Below, piece by piece: positions 1 through 8,134 of a stretch of DNA of 64,000 nucleotides. Source of the DNA: Haliovirga abyssi. GTDB lineage: Bacteria; Fusobacteriota; Fusobacteriia; Fusobacteriales; Haliovirgaceae. The notes under the pieces were generated by a model. The model did not search any database, was not told the DNA's origin, and worked only from the letters and a program-made list of their open reading frames with translations. A program made the position numbers and the translations under genes. The stretch spans positions 1,302,001 to 1,366,000 of the forward strand of contig NZ_AP027059.1 of assembly GCF_030295325.1 (NCBI RefSeq). The letters are read 5' to 3'. Positions within the stretch are counted from its first letter, which is position 1. Each line of letters begins with the position of its first letter.

Positions 1-1293
1 TACATCATGCAATTTTCCTTTATATGGAACTCTTCCTTCTATTCCTTCTGGAACAAGTTTTTTTACATCTTCTTCTACATCTTGGAAATATCTATCTTTA
101 CTTCCTCTTTTCATTGCAGCTAAAGAGCCCATTCCTACATATACTTTATATCTTCTTCCTTCGTAAATCATCTCTTCTCCAGGTGCTTCTTCTGTTCCTG
201 CAAAAAGTCCACCAATCATAACTGCACTAGCTCCAGCTACTATTGCTTTTACGACATCTCCTGAATATTTTATCCCACCATCTGCAATAACTGGTATATT
301 ATGTTTTGATGCTAATTGATAAACATCATTTACTGCTGTAATTTGTGGAACTCCTACTCCTGCTACAATTCTTGTAGTACAAATAGATCCTGGTCCAACT
401 CCTACTTTTATTGCATCTGCTCCTGCTTCAATCAAATCTTTTGCTGCTTCTGCTGTTACTATATTTCCACCTACAACATCAATATTAAATTTAGATTTTA
501 TTTTTCTAACTGTTTCTATTACTCCATTTGAATGGCCATGAGCACTATCTACTGTTATTATATCTACTCCTGCATTTATAAGAGCTTCTACCCTCTCTAA
601 TGTATCTGCAGCTACTCCAACTGCTGCTCCAACTCTTAATCTTCCGCTTGAATCTTTACAAGCATTTGGATAAGCTTCAGCTTTATCTATATCTTTTATT
701 GTTATTAATCCTTTTAATTTATAATCATTGTCTACTATTGGTAACTTTTCTATTCTATTTTCTAATAAAATAGATTTTGCCTCTTCTAAAGTTGTTCCTA
801 AAGATGCTGTTATCAAATTCTCTTTTGTCATGATTTCATAAACTTTCATATTGTCATCTTTTCTGTATTTAAGATCTCTATTTGTTATTATCCCTATTAA
901 ATATCCTTCTTCATCCACTACAGGTAATCCAGATATTTTATACTTTTTCATTATTGCTTTTGCTTCAGATATATAACTATCTGGTGCTAATATAACTGGA
1001 TTTGTTATCATCCCATGTTCATATCTTTTTACCCTATCGACTCTATCTGCTTGTTCCTCTATACTCATATTTTTATGAAGTATCCCTATTCCACCTAATC
1101 TTGCTAAAGATATTGCTAATTCCGCACTTGTTACCGTATCCATTGCCGCACTCATTAATGGTAAATTTAAAGTAATATTTTTAGTAAGTTTTGTTTTTAA
1201 AGATACCTCTCTTGGTAATACTGATGACTTTTGTGGCACTAACAAAACATCATCAAACGTAATGCCTTCTTTCACTATTTTCCCATTTAACAT
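1..1293 (-). CDS. guaB: IMP dehydrogenase, 3' end cut by window
   Basis: Catalyses NAD-dependent oxidation of IMP to XMP, the committed step of GMP synthesis, in the cytosol. My own reverse translation begins [20 protein letters not shown] and reads open to base 1, giving about 431 of the usual ~485 residues; the C-terminus lies outside the window. Two CBS repeats sit in the first half ([19 protein letters not shown] is one). The catalytic loop [13 protein letters not shown] carries the active-site Cys, and the IMP phosphate-binding segment [10 protein letters not shown] follows. The ATG at 1291-1293 is preceded by a strong GGGAGGTA ribosome site. It has its own promoter and appears monocistronic at its 5' side. 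Identity is secure. Confidence 0.97.
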   Translation of the reverse strand, partial: MLNGKIVKEGITFDDVLLVPQKSSVLPREVSLKTKLTKNITLNLPLMSAAMDTVTSAELAISLARLGGIGILHKNMSIEEQADRVDRVKRYEHGMITNPVILAPDSYISEAKAIMKKYKISGLPVVDEEGYLIGIITNRDLKYRKDDNMKVYEIMTKENLITASLGTTLEEAKSILLENRIEKLPIVDNDYKLKGLITIKDIDKAEAYPNACKDSSGRLRVGAAVGVAADTLERVEALINAGVDIITVDSAHGHSNGVIETVRKIKSKFNIDVVGGNIVTAEAAKDLIEAGADAIKVGVGPGSICTTRIVAGVGVPQITAVNDVYQLASKHNIPVIADGGIKYSGDVVKAIVAGASAVMIGGLFAGTEEAPGEEMIYEGRRYKVYVGMGSLAAMKRGSKDRYFQDVEEDVKKLVPEGIEGRVPYKGKLHDV

Positions 1294-1335
1294 CTATTTA
1301 CCTCCCTATTTAAATTGTTTTTTTTATTAAAAATA

Positions 1336-1364
1336 ATTATATCATCTTTTGTATCATATTTCAA
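1336..1364 (-). promoter_or_regulatory. sigma-70-type promoter of guaB
   Basis: Minus strand: -35 TTGAAA (1359-1364), 17 bp spacer, -10 TATAAT (1336-1341). It lies about 45 bases upstream of the guaB ATG. I see no riboswitch-like fold between it and the start codon. Confidence 0.75.
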
Positions 1365-1594
1365 GGACTATTTAAGGGTTTTATAAAGTATACTTTTTGT
1401 ATAAAAAACAATCTTAACACAGCAATCTAAAAGAAATATAATTGAATTTAACCTCTTTTTACATATAATTATTTTACATTATAAATATTTTTTAAATGAT
1501 TAACTTCTATAATTCTTCCTAGAGAAAAAGCCATATATAGAGTTATATTTTTTTTAAAACTTCTAATCTTCAATTTCTTTGCCTCTAATCAACA
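1365..1594. other. AT-rich intergenic stretch with nothing recognised
   Basis: Between the guaB promoter and the tRNA promoter there is no reading frame with a ribosome site, no stable hairpin and no repeat that I could identify. Both neighbouring genes point outward, so this is a divergent intergenic region. Confidence 0.6.
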
Positions 1595-1623
1595 TTGAAT
1601 TATTATAACATATCTGTTATAAT
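1595..1623 (+). promoter_or_regulatory. promoter of the CAT-anticodon tRNA gene
   Basis: Plus strand: -35 TTGAAT (1595-1600), 17 bp spacer, -10 TATAAT (1618-1623). The mature tRNA begins 20 bases downstream, a usual distance for a tRNA with a short 5' leader. Confidence 0.8.
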
Positions 1624-1642
1624 AATTTTCGTCTTTGAAAAA

Positions 1643-1719
1643 GGGCCTATAGCTCAGTTGGTTAGAGCACTCGGCTCATAACCGAGTGGTCATTGGTTCG
1701 AATCCAATTAGGCCCACCA
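1643..1719 (+). tRNA. tRNA with CAT anticodon (tRNA-Ile2 or elongator tRNA-Met)
   Basis: A complete 77-base cloverleaf with encoded CCA. The acceptor arms GGGCCTA/TAGGCCC pair fully, the D arm is AGCTCAGTTGGTTAGAGCA, the anticodon stem is CTCGG/CCGAG around loop CTCATAA, and the T arm contains GGTTCGAATCC. The discriminator is A. The loop CTCATAA and A73 resemble lysidine-modified tRNA-Ile2, but an elongator Met cannot be excluded by eye. It is not an initiator by my reading, because the first acceptor pair is G-C and the anticodon stem lacks three consecutive G-C pairs. It is a single tRNA followed by its own terminator. Confidence 0.93.
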
Positions 1720-1731
1720 TATATTAATTCC

Positions 1732-1765
1732 AAACAACTATTAATTATTAATAGTTGTTTTTTTT
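1732..1765 (+). terminator. intrinsic terminator of the tRNA gene
   Basis: AAACAACTATTAA pairs with TTAATAGTTGTTT around a three-base loop and is followed by a run of T. It starts 13 bases after the tRNA CCA. Confidence 0.85.
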
Positions 1766-1776
1766 AATTATAAAAA

Positions 1777-1820
1777 ATAAAAGAGCAAAGTTATATATAA
1801 TATAGCCTTGCTCTTTTATT
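1777..1820 (-). terminator. intrinsic terminator of the trxB operon
   Basis: AATAAAAGAGCAA and TTGCTCTTTTATT form a long stem immediately after the trxB stop codon, with a T-rich tail on the minus strand. It ends the redox operon, which converges with the tRNA unit. Confidence 0.75.
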
Positions 1821-1825
1821 TTTAT

Positions 1826-2788
1826 CTATTTTTGTCTTATTTTCATTAAATGTTTTACTGCACTAATTCCAGCAATAGCTCCATCAGAAGCAGCTGTTAC
1901 TACTTGTCTTACCTCTTTTTTTCTAATATCTCCTGCTGCATATATTCCTTCTACTAAAGTTTCCATATTTTCTTTAGTTTCAATAAAGCCTTTTGAATCA
2001 AGTTTTGCAAATGTAGCATATAAATCTAAACTTGATTTAGTCCCTAAATATAAAAAAGCTGCTGAAGAATCATACTCTTTTTTATCCCCATCTATATTAA
2101 CAATTACTTTTTCTACAAATTCAGTTCCTTTTATTTCTTCTAAATTCGCATTTGTTATTAATTCTATTTTTTCATTACTTTCTAAACTATTTTTCAAATC
2201 TGGTTCACATTTTATCTCATCTTCTTTTATGAAAAATAAAACTTTACTCGCATATCTTGTTAAAAATAGTGCTTCTTCTGCTGCTTCATCTCCATTTCCA
2301 AAAACTGAAACTGTCATATCTTTAAAAAATGCTCCATCACAAGTTGCACAATAGGATACACCTTTACCTAAATATTCCTCTTCTCCTAAATATTTTTTTC
2401 CTTGTTTATCTCCTTTTCCAGTTGCGACAATAATCGCATCTGCTTGATAAGATTGACTACTTGTTTTTATTGTTTTAGGTGAAGACATTGGATCTATTTC
2501 AAATAAAGTAGCATTTTTAAAATCTACTCCAAATTTTTTTGCATGATTTTTCATATTTTCATATAATTCTTTTCCAGAATGTCCTTTATCAAACCCAATA
2601 TAATTATCTATTTGATGAGCCATTAATAAAGCTCCTTCATTCTCTTTTTCAATAACCAAAGTAGAAAAATTTGCTCTTGCTGTATATAACGCTGCAGAAA
2701 GTCCTGCTGGTCCACCACCTATTATAACCACATCATACTTGTCATATTCATGAGCATTTTCTGTATTTAGCCCCAAACTAAAATCCAT
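1826..2788 (-). CDS. trxB: thioredoxin reductase (NADPH, FAD)
   Basis: A 320-residue low-molecular-weight thioredoxin reductase of normal length, reducing thioredoxin-like carriers with NAD(P)H through FAD. The FAD-binding motif GGGPAGLSAALYTARA is near residue 25, the redox-active CATC in YCATCDGAFF near residue 147, the nucleotide-binding FGNGDEAAEEA near 164, and a C-terminal YAAGDIR FAD motif is present. The ATG follows TAGAGGAGGGATAAA. It is the last gene of a three-gene operon with the ArsR regulator (1 base between them) and the disulfide carrier, so its natural substrate is probably the carrier at 3086-3742. That pairing resembles a split AhpF. Confidence 0.93.
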   Translation of the reverse strand: MDFSLGLNTENAHEYDKYDVVIIGGGPAGLSAALYTARANFSTLVIEKENEGALLMAHQIDNYIGFDKGHSGKELYENMKNHAKKFGVDFKNATLFEIDPMSSPKTIKTSSQSYQADAIIVATGKGDKQGKKYLGEEEYLGKGVSYCATCDGAFFKDMTVSVFGNGDEAAEEALFLTRYASKVLFFIKEDEIKCEPDLKNSLESNEKIELITNANLEEIKGTEFVEKVIVNIDGDKKEYDSSAAFLYLGTKSSLDLYATFAKLDSKGFIETKENMETLVEGIYAAGDIRKKEVRQVVTAASDGAIAGISAVKHLMKIRQK

Positions 2789-2789
2789 T

Positions 2790-3086
2790 TTATCCCTCCT
2801 CTATATCAGCGAGTTCTAATTGTAATAATATTTTTTCTGCTGTTTTATCTGATATCTTATAACAAACTTTTTTTCCATCTTTTTTACATGATATTATACC
2901 ACTATTCCTCAAATGAGCTAAATGTTGACTAACGCTTGATTGTGGTATATTTAAAATCTCTTCCATATTTCCTACACAAATACCATCTTCATTTTTTTTT
3001 AATAAATATAAAATTTTTAATCTAGTTTCATTTGCCATCATTTTTAATACGAGTACAGCTCTATCCGTATCTATATTATTACTCAT
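2790..3086 (-). CDS. ArsR-family transcriptional repressor
   Basis: A 98-residue winged-helix protein of the ArsR/SmtB family. MANETRLKILYLL matches helix 1-2 of the family, SSVSQHLAHLRNSGII is the recognition helix and turn, and KKDGKKVCYKI is the wing. The canonical metal site ELCVCDL is replaced by GICVGNM, leaving one Cys there; two more Cys flank the wing. A thiol or persulfide-responsive mode is therefore possible, but this is inference. The start codon overlaps the upstream gene's stop (TAATG), showing translational coupling. It probably autoregulates the operon through the palindrome at 3758-3771. Confidence 0.88.
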   Translation of the reverse strand: MSNNIDTDRAVLVLKMMANETRLKILYLLKKNEDGICVGNMEEILNIPQSSVSQHLAHLRNSGIISCKKDGKKVCYKISDKTAEKILLQLELADIEEG

Positions 3087-3742
3087 TATTTCATCAACTC
3101 TTTTATTTTTTCTATAAAATGAGCTTCAGGATAATTCCCTTCAAAACTAACTGACTTTCCATCTTTAGATTCTATAACTATTTTTGGAACAGCCATTACT
3201 CCATATTTTTGAGATACAACTGGAAATTCATTAGCTTCTATTGCTTCTCCTAATATATTTTCATTTTCCATAGCAAACATATGTGCTTTTCTTGCTGCTC
3301 CTGGGCAGTGAGGGCAAGTTGGTGTTACAAATACTTTTATTGTTATCTCTTTATCTATTGATTTTACTTCTTCTAAAAGATCAGTTGCTAAAGCACTTTT
3401 ATCTTTAGAAATATCTATTAAGTTTTCTATTAAAGCTGCAAATTCGTACCCTGATGGTATCCCATAAAATCTAACTCCATAATCTTTTTCTCCAACCATT
3501 GCAAATGCTGGATACATTGTAATTCCATATTTTTCTACTAATTCTTTATCCTCTTCTGAATAAAATTCTAATTTAATTCTTTCATCCAAATCGGAAACCT
3601 CTGTTAAAATATCTTTAAATGTATCATTATTTTCTTTATTTTGATTTTCTGAAGTAAACGCTATTACAGTTACCTCTTTTCCTAATTCTTTTCCAAATTT
3701 TTCTTTTAAAAATTTAATATCTGTATCTTTTAATAATCCCAT
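3086..3742 (-). CDS. tandem thioredoxin-fold disulfide carrier, AhpF N-terminal-domain-like
   Basis: A 218-residue protein with two thioredoxin folds. Only the second half carries a redox centre, TPTCPHCPGAARKA near residue 142; the first fold has no Cys. The order dead fold then CxxC fold, and the segment GVRFYGIPSGYEFAALIENL in the first half, match the N-terminal domain of AhpF rather than archaeal protein disulfide oxidoreductases, which usually carry two active motifs. Here the domain is free-standing and co-transcribed with a separate thioredoxin reductase. I infer that it shuttles electrons from TrxB to a peroxidase or other disulfide substrate not encoded nearby. Start: ATG after AGGAGGAGAAAA. 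Confidence 0.85.
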   Translation of the reverse strand: MGLLKDTDIKFLKEKFGKELGKEVTVIAFTSENQNKENNDTFKDILTEVSDLDERIKLEFYSEEDKELVEKYGITMYPAFAMVGEKDYGVRFYGIPSGYEFAALIENLIDISKDKSALATDLLEEVKSIDKEITIKVFVTPTCPHCPGAARKAHMFAMENENILGEAIEANEFPVVSQKYGVMAVPKIVIESKDGKSVSFEGNYPEAHFIEKIKELMK

Positions 3743-3757
3743 TTTTCTCCTCCTTGA

Positions 3758-3813
3758 AATATTATAATATTAGAATATGTTTTTATTATACAATCTTTTT
3801 TTTATAAAGTCAA
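3758..3813 (-). promoter_or_regulatory. promoter and palindromic operator of the redox operon
   Basis: Minus strand: -35 TTGACT (3808-3813), 17 bp spacer, -10 TATAAT (3785-3790). A perfect 14 bp palindrome AATATTATAATATT lies at 3758-3771, just downstream of the expected transcription start and before the ribosome site. ArsR-family repressors typically bind such AT-rich dyads over the start region, so this is the likely operator of the regulator encoded in this operon. The -35 abuts the stop codon of the SufB/D gene. Confidence 0.7.
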
Positions 3814-3816
3814 GAT

Positions 3817-4776
3817 TTATTTTAACATACCTTTTACAATCATATCTGTAGCTTCATCTTCATCTAATCCTCTTGCCATAAGTGTTTCTAACTCTTTTTT
3901 ATTTACTCTTCCAATACTTGCTTCGTGAGTCAATTCAGCCAAATCATTTGTAACTTTTATAATTGGAATTGCAGAAACTTCTGCATTTTTCCCTTTTACA
4001 ACTTCAACACAATCAACATGCCCTTTGCAATATGGAGCGTTTCCATATATTTCTGTATATACCTCACTATATGTATTATCTGATGCAAAAACTCTTGCTT
4101 TTACTGTCCCTTTGCTTTCTTCTCCATCTAGCGAAATAATTTCTTTAACTTTTATAATATCATCTTTTTTTCCATATATTTTACTATCCATTTCAGCTAT
4201 AGCTCTATCCTTCAAACTAAAATTATAATATATATCTAGTTTTCCAACTCTTCCTTTTACTAATTTAAAATCACTTCTAAAGTAACCCCCATCTTCTACT
4301 ACCGCTTCTGTATAAGGTATCACTTCAACTCCGCCTGTTTCACTATGATAATGAACTTCTTCATATTTCATCTTTGCATTTTTTTCAATTTTTATTTTAG
4401 ATGTCATTTTATGTATTACATTTATTGCATTGGGAAAAGAACAGTGTGAAATAAATTTAGCTTCTGAACCCTCTTCTAATAAGTATTCAGACTCTATAAT
4501 TTGTTCTCCTATATCTCCAGTAATTCCAAAACACATATGAACCGGCTTTTCTAATTTATACCCTTTCAAGACTCTAATTTTTGCCTTTATTCCATTCTCT
4601 ATCTCTTCAGCATTTACTTCAAGCCCTTCTACTGTATTCAATCCTAATACCTTATTCTTATCGACTAACATAAATCCATTTTGCGTTCCTTTAAATATAT
4701 TTTTATCAGCTCCAGTTTTTTCTACTGCATTAACTAGTGCTTCAAATTCTTTATCCATATTATCTTGATTAGTCAT
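3817..4776 (-). CDS. SufB/SufD-family Fe-S cluster scaffold, minimal system
   Basis: A 319-residue protein of the SufB/SufD beta-helix family, shorter than E. coli SufB (~495) and similar in size to the minimal SUF scaffolds of archaea and some anaerobes. Family features include TSKIKIEKNAKMKYEEVHYHS in the middle, a repetitive beta-strand core, and a C-terminal TNDLAELTHEASIGRVNKKELETLMARGLDEDEA that matches the SufB/D end (the H-E pair before GR is typical). I start at the ATG at 4774-4776, behind AAAGGAGCC, rather than at an upstream in-frame codon that would overlap sufC by 68 bases. It overlaps sufC by 8 bases and forms a SufBC-type ATPase complex with it. Confidence 0.88.
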   Translation of the reverse strand: MTNQDNMDKEFEALVNAVEKTGADKNIFKGTQNGFMLVDKNKVLGLNTVEGLEVNAEEIENGIKAKIRVLKGYKLEKPVHMCFGITGDIGEQIIESEYLLEEGSEAKFISHCSFPNAINVIHKMTSKIKIEKNAKMKYEEVHYHSETGGVEVIPYTEAVVEDGGYFRSDFKLVKGRVGKLDIYYNFSLKDRAIAEMDSKIYGKKDDIIKVKEIISLDGEESKGTVKARVFASDNTYSEVYTEIYGNAPYCKGHVDCVEVVKGKNAEVSAIPIIKVTNDLAELTHEASIGRVNKKELETLMARGLDEDEATDMIVKGMLK

Positions 4777-5515
4777 TTTTTTGGCTCCTTTCTTCAATTC
4801 TAACTTTATCAGAATATTCTCCTGGTTTAAAATCACAATTTGTACAAGTTCTTTTAAAATAATTTGAAATTTCTAAAGGTTTTCCAGTTTTCTTTATTGT
4901 TTTATCACAAATTAAATAAGCATAGTCGACTATTGCTGCAATATCTTCGTTATGAGTTATAACTATAGCTGTGTTCCCTTTATTTTTTATATAATTTAAT
5001 ATATTCACGATATTTGGAATAGATAAAGCATCAATTCCAGAGTCTGGTTCATCAAAAATAGCTATTTTTGGATTCATCATCAAAACTGAAGCTAATTCAA
5101 CTCTTTTCCTTTCTCCACCACTTAAGCTATCATCTACATTTCTATAAATATATTTTTTATATTCTAACCCAACAAGTTCAAAAATATCTTTTAAATTATC
5201 ACCAGAAAATCTTCCTCCCAAAGTCAAATAATCTTTCACACTCATCCCTTCAAATCTTGCAGGTTCTTGCAATGCAATTGTCATCCCTGCTTTTGCTCTT
5301 TCTGTTATTGAAAATTTTGTTATATCTTTGGAATTTAATATTATAGACCCTTTTTCTATTTTTTCAAATCCAATTAAAGTTCTTGCCAATGTACTTTTTC
5401 CTGCTCCATTACTTCCCAAAATGCTATATATCTTTCCTTTTTCAAAATGTAAATTTATATCTTGCAATATCTCTTTTTCTCCTCTAAAAACATGCATATT
5501 ACGAACTTTTAACAT
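4769..5515 (-). CDS. sufC: SufC-like Fe-S assembly ATPase
   Basis: A 248-residue ABC-type ATPase of the SufC family. Walker A is LGSNGAGKSTLART, the signature DDSLSGGERKRVELASVL, and Walker B AIFDEPDSGIDALSI, with the SufC-typical DSGID. It powers remodelling of the SufB/D scaffold during cluster assembly. The C-terminal tail contains TCTNCDF, an extra Cys pair. The ATG at 5513-5515 is chosen because AAAGGA sits 8 bases before it; a TTG six codons earlier is less likely. No SufS, SufU, SufE or IscR gene is nearby, so this is a two-gene system here. Confidence 0.93.
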   Translation of the reverse strand: MLKVRNMHVFRGEKEILQDINLHFEKGKIYSILGSNGAGKSTLARTLIGFEKIEKGSIILNSKDITKFSITERAKAGMTIALQEPARFEGMSVKDYLTLGGRFSGDNLKDIFELVGLEYKKYIYRNVDDSLSGGERKRVELASVLMMNPKIAIFDEPDSGIDALSIPNIVNILNYIKNKGNTAIVITHNEDIAAIVDYAYLICDKTIKKTGKPLEISNYFKRTCTNCDFKPGEYSDKVRIEERSQKND

Positions 5516-5590
5516 TTTTTCACATCCTTTCAAATTTTTTCATATTATATTAATATTTTATTTGTTCATATCTTTTAGAAAAACAAAGGT

Positions 5591-5619
5591 ATTATACAAT
5601 ATATTGATAGTTTTGTCAT
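5591..5619 (-). promoter_or_regulatory. proximal promoter of the suf pair
   Basis: Minus strand: -35 ATGACA (5614-5619), 17 bp spacer, -10 TATAAT (5591-5596), about 75 bases upstream of the sufC ATG. Confidence 0.65.
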
Positions 5620-5659
5620 TAAATATTTATTCACAAAAGAAATTAAATATTATAATATA

Positions 5660-5688
5660 ATTATATAATAATTTATAATATTAGTCAA
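5660..5688 (-). promoter_or_regulatory. distal promoter of the suf pair
   Basis: Minus strand: -35 TTGACT (5683-5688), 17 bp spacer, -10 TATAAT (5660-5665). With the site at 5591-5619 this makes two tandem promoters, which would allow two levels or modes of expression. Confidence 0.65.
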
Positions 5689-5811
5689 GTATTTTATTGC
5701 GCTTTTTTTCCTAAAGTTTTATTTCTAAATTCCGATATTTTTAATATGAAAATAAATAAAATAAAAGCTCACGGAGGAACTTTTATTATAAATCCAAGGA
5801 GGGTGATGAAA

Positions 5812-6087
5812 ATGTATATAGCTAATAATATATCAACCAATCAAAATCATTATAATAATTTTGATTTTACAAAAGTTCCAGAAAAAAAGTCTGAATCTAA
5901 TAGTTCTAAAATTGATTTTAAAAACATAAAAACTAAAAAAATTAAAGATGTACAACAAGATTATGATTATAAACAACAGATCAATAAATTAGCTAAAAAG
6001 ATTGAAAAAAATCAATTTTATACAAAAGAAGCTTCTACTGCTATTGCAGAATCATTATTAAAAAGAAAAATTGAATATGTAGCATAA
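5812..6087 (+). CDS. small hypothetical protein, weakly FlgM-like
   Basis: The only convincing plus-strand protein gene. I start at the ATG at 5812 because AAGGAGGG lies 8 bases upstream; an ATG at 5746 has no ribosome site. The product is 91 residues, polar, rich in Asn and Lys, with no signal peptide or membrane segment. The N-terminal half looks disordered. The C-terminal third (INKLAKKIEKNQFYTKEAST then IAESLLKRK) is helical and recalls the C-terminal sigma-binding helices of FlgM-type anti-sigma factors. No flagellar gene is in the window, so this comparison is tentative. It ends in the shared terminator at 6082-6119. Confidence 0.6.
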   Translation: MYIANNISTNQNHYNNFDFTKVPEKKSESNSSKIDFKNIKTKKIKDVQQDYDYKQQINKLAKKIEKNQFYTKEASTAIAESLLKRKIEYVA

Positions 6088-6119
6088 AAAAAGACCTTAT
6101 ATAAGGTCTTTTTTTATGC
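6082..6119. terminator. bidirectional terminator shared by two convergent genes
   Basis: A perfect 38-base palindrome with core AAGACCTTATATAAGGTCTT, flanked by seven A on one side and seven T on the other, and GCAT/ATGC at the ends. It contains the stop codons of both convergent genes, so each transcript ends in the same hairpin. Confidence 0.92.
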
Positions 6120-6299
6120 TTTTAAATTATCAAATAGATATCCATACGCAACCCATAATACGACTTCAAAAATTATTACTCCTAATAATCCTAAAATTCC
6201 AAAGCTAAAATTCCACCATACCAAAATCACAACTAAATTTATTAAAACGAATATAATTTTTTTAATAATTTCATTTTCTATTGCCTCCTCTGGATTCAA
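6114..6299 (-). CDS. small membrane protein, unknown function
   Basis: A 61-residue protein with two hydrophobic stretches (IIFVLINLVVILVWWNF and ILGLLGVIIFEVVLWVAYGY), so probably two transmembrane helices. I do not recognise the family. The start is uncertain: the longest frame begins at TTG (6297-6299) with AAGGA only a few bases before it, and a much better AGGAGG lies inside the frame with no canonical in-frame start after it. It lies 11 bases downstream of the HMGL-Cache gene and is probably co-transcribed with it. Confidence 0.6.
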   Translation of the reverse strand: MNPEEAIENEIIKKIIFVLINLVVILVWWNFSFGILGLLGVIIFEVVLWVAYGYLFDNLKA

Positions 6300-6310
6300 A
6301 GTCCTTCATA

Positions 6311-8089
6311 TCAGATCAACTTTTCTTTATCATCTGCAACACCTGTTAAATCTGTAAAATTAAAATCAATCCCCAAAATTCCTACAAATTCTCCATTTGA
6401 ATTTGTAATAGAAGCAGAAGCTGTAACACAAAGCTTTGAAGTGGTTTGAGAAATATAATATTCTGTTAAATGAGTATCTCCATCTTTAACTACTAATTTA
6501 TACCATTCTCTTTCTCTTCTATTATCTCCTTTTTTAGATATATCATGTGCTCTTTCTATCCAAGGTTGAGCAATATTATCTGTTATTTGTATTCCATCTT
6601 CATCAGTAACATATGCCATTTGAACATATCTGTTGTTTTTTATTAAATTTTCCAATACCTCTGTTATTCTATCTGAATCCATACTCATAATTTCAGGTTT
6701 AGCTGCATATCTTTCCACTATTTCCCTAGCTACTTTATCTGATTTTTCTTCTAACTCCTCAAAACCAGTTTTAACTAATTCAGTCATATATTTTTTAGAT
6801 AATCTTAACATCTCTTCGTCTGAAATAGCTGTTATTCTTCCATTATCATATTCATTTTGTATCCATTTATATATATTTGTAACTCCTGGATGCTTTTTAC
6901 TAACTTCTTTTTTAGGATTCAAATTCGAATTAATCCAATGAGCTATTCCAGCTACACCTGATTTGTCTGTAATTGTAACTCTAAGCGGTCTGTTTAATAT
7001 TCCAGTTGTATCAAATATATTGTATATCTCCTCATTTTTCATAATTCCATCAGCATGAATTCCTGCTTTTGTAACATTAAAATCTCTTCCAACAAATGGA
7101 TATCTTGAAGAAACTTGTATTTTCATCTCATTTTGCATAAATTCAGCAATCTCTGTGATTATTTGAGTATTTAAGGTCTCATCTTTTCCTTTCAAAGATA
7201 AATAATCCATAACTAGAGCTTCAATTGGCGGATTCCCTGTTCTCTCTCCAATTCCAAGTAATGTCCCATTTACTCCAGCTGCTCCATACATCCATGCCGC
7301 TGTTCCATTTACCAATACTTTATGAAAATCATTATGCCCATGCCATTCTATAAGATGAGAAGGCACATCTAACTCTTCTCTTAATAAAGATATCATTTTA
7401 GGCACTGATCTCGGTAATTTTGCTGCTGCAAATGGAACTCCATATCCCATTGTATCACATAATCTAACCTTTACATCTACCCCTGATTCCTCTCTTATTT
7501 TCATCAATTCTTCTACAAAAGGTAATACCACTCCATAAAAATCAGCTCTTGTAATATCTTCTAAGTGACATCTAGCTACAACACCATTTTCTACAACTGT
7601 TCTTACTACATCAAGATATTGCTCTATAATAGTTTTTCTATCTTTTTTTAGCTTCATATATATATGATAATCAGAAACTGAAGTCAAAATTCCAGTTTCT
7701 TTTAATTCTAATTGTTTTACCATTTCAAAATCTTCTTTTTTAGCTCTTATCCAACTTGTTATTTCTGGAAAAGGAAGATTTAATTCTTTACATTTTTCTA
7801 CTGCTTTTTTATCCCTCTCGCTATACAAAAAGAATTCTGATTGCCTTATTAGTCCATTTTCTCCGCCTAGTTCATTCATATATTTAAATAATTTCACAAT
7901 ATGTTCTTCTTTAAATGGTGCCATAGATTGCTGTCCATCTCTAAAGGTTGTATCTGTAATCCATATTTTTTCTGGAATTTCTGGCAAAACTATTTTTCTT
8001 TCAAGTTCCATTTTTGGTACTTCTGTATATGGAAACATTTTTCTTAATAAGTTTGGTTTTTCTAAATTTACTAAATTAAATTTTTTCAT
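6311..8089 (-). CDS. HMGL/isopropylmalate-synthase-like enzyme fused to a Cache-like domain
   Basis: A 592-residue protein. Residues about 40-330 form the pyruvate-carboxyltransferase (HMGL) TIM barrel: WITDTTFRDGQQSMAPF is the metal-binding DxxxRDG motif, RCHLEDITRADFYG and RLCDTMGYGVPFA follow, and HGHNDF supplies the metal-binding His pair. Family members (isopropylmalate, homocitrate, Re-citrate synthases) condense acyl-CoA with 2-oxo acids. The LeuA regulatory domain is replaced. Residues about 480-590 instead resemble a PDC/Cache sensor fold: YVTDEDGIQI, EREWYK, YYISQTTSKLCVTASASI, GEFVGILGIDFNF. The true substrate is unknown; Re-citrate synthase and homocitrate synthase are both possible. 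Start: ATG behind AATAGGGAGTG. Confidence 0.85.
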   Translation of the reverse strand: MKKFNLVNLEKPNLLRKMFPYTEVPKMELERKIVLPEIPEKIWITDTTFRDGQQSMAPFKEEHIVKLFKYMNELGGENGLIRQSEFFLYSERDKKAVEKCKELNLPFPEITSWIRAKKEDFEMVKQLELKETGILTSVSDYHIYMKLKKDRKTIIEQYLDVVRTVVENGVVARCHLEDITRADFYGVVLPFVEELMKIREESGVDVKVRLCDTMGYGVPFAAAKLPRSVPKMISLLREELDVPSHLIEWHGHNDFHKVLVNGTAAWMYGAAGVNGTLLGIGERTGNPPIEALVMDYLSLKGKDETLNTQIITEIAEFMQNEMKIQVSSRYPFVGRDFNVTKAGIHADGIMKNEEIYNIFDTTGILNRPLRVTITDKSGVAGIAHWINSNLNPKKEVSKKHPGVTNIYKWIQNEYDNGRITAISDEEMLRLSKKYMTELVKTGFEELEEKSDKVAREIVERYAAKPEIMSMDSDRITEVLENLIKNNRYVQMAYVTDEDGIQITDNIAQPWIERAHDISKKGDNRREREWYKLVVKDGDTHLTEYYISQTTSKLCVTASASITNSNGEFVGILGIDFNFTDLTGVADDKEKLI

Positions 8090-8134
8090 TTTATCACTCC
8101 CTATTACTTAATTTTTAAAATTGTACTACTTATA

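Noticed and set aside
4777-4836. Upstream start for the SufB/D-like gene
   Set aside because: It would overlap sufC by 68 bases without a ribosome site; the ATG at 4774-4776 has AAAGGAG at proper spacing.
5746-5811. Longer N-terminus for the small plus-strand gene starting at 5746
   Set aside because: There is no ribosome site before 5746, while AAGGAGGG is placed 8 bases before the ATG at 5812.
5812-6087. Confident call of FlgM anti-sigma factor
   Set aside because: Only the C-terminal helices look similar and there are no flagellar genes in the window; kept as a hypothetical protein.
6311-8089. Calling the HMGL protein leuA
   Set aside because: The C-terminal LeuA allosteric domain is missing and no other leucine genes are adjacent, so the substrate cannot be assigned.
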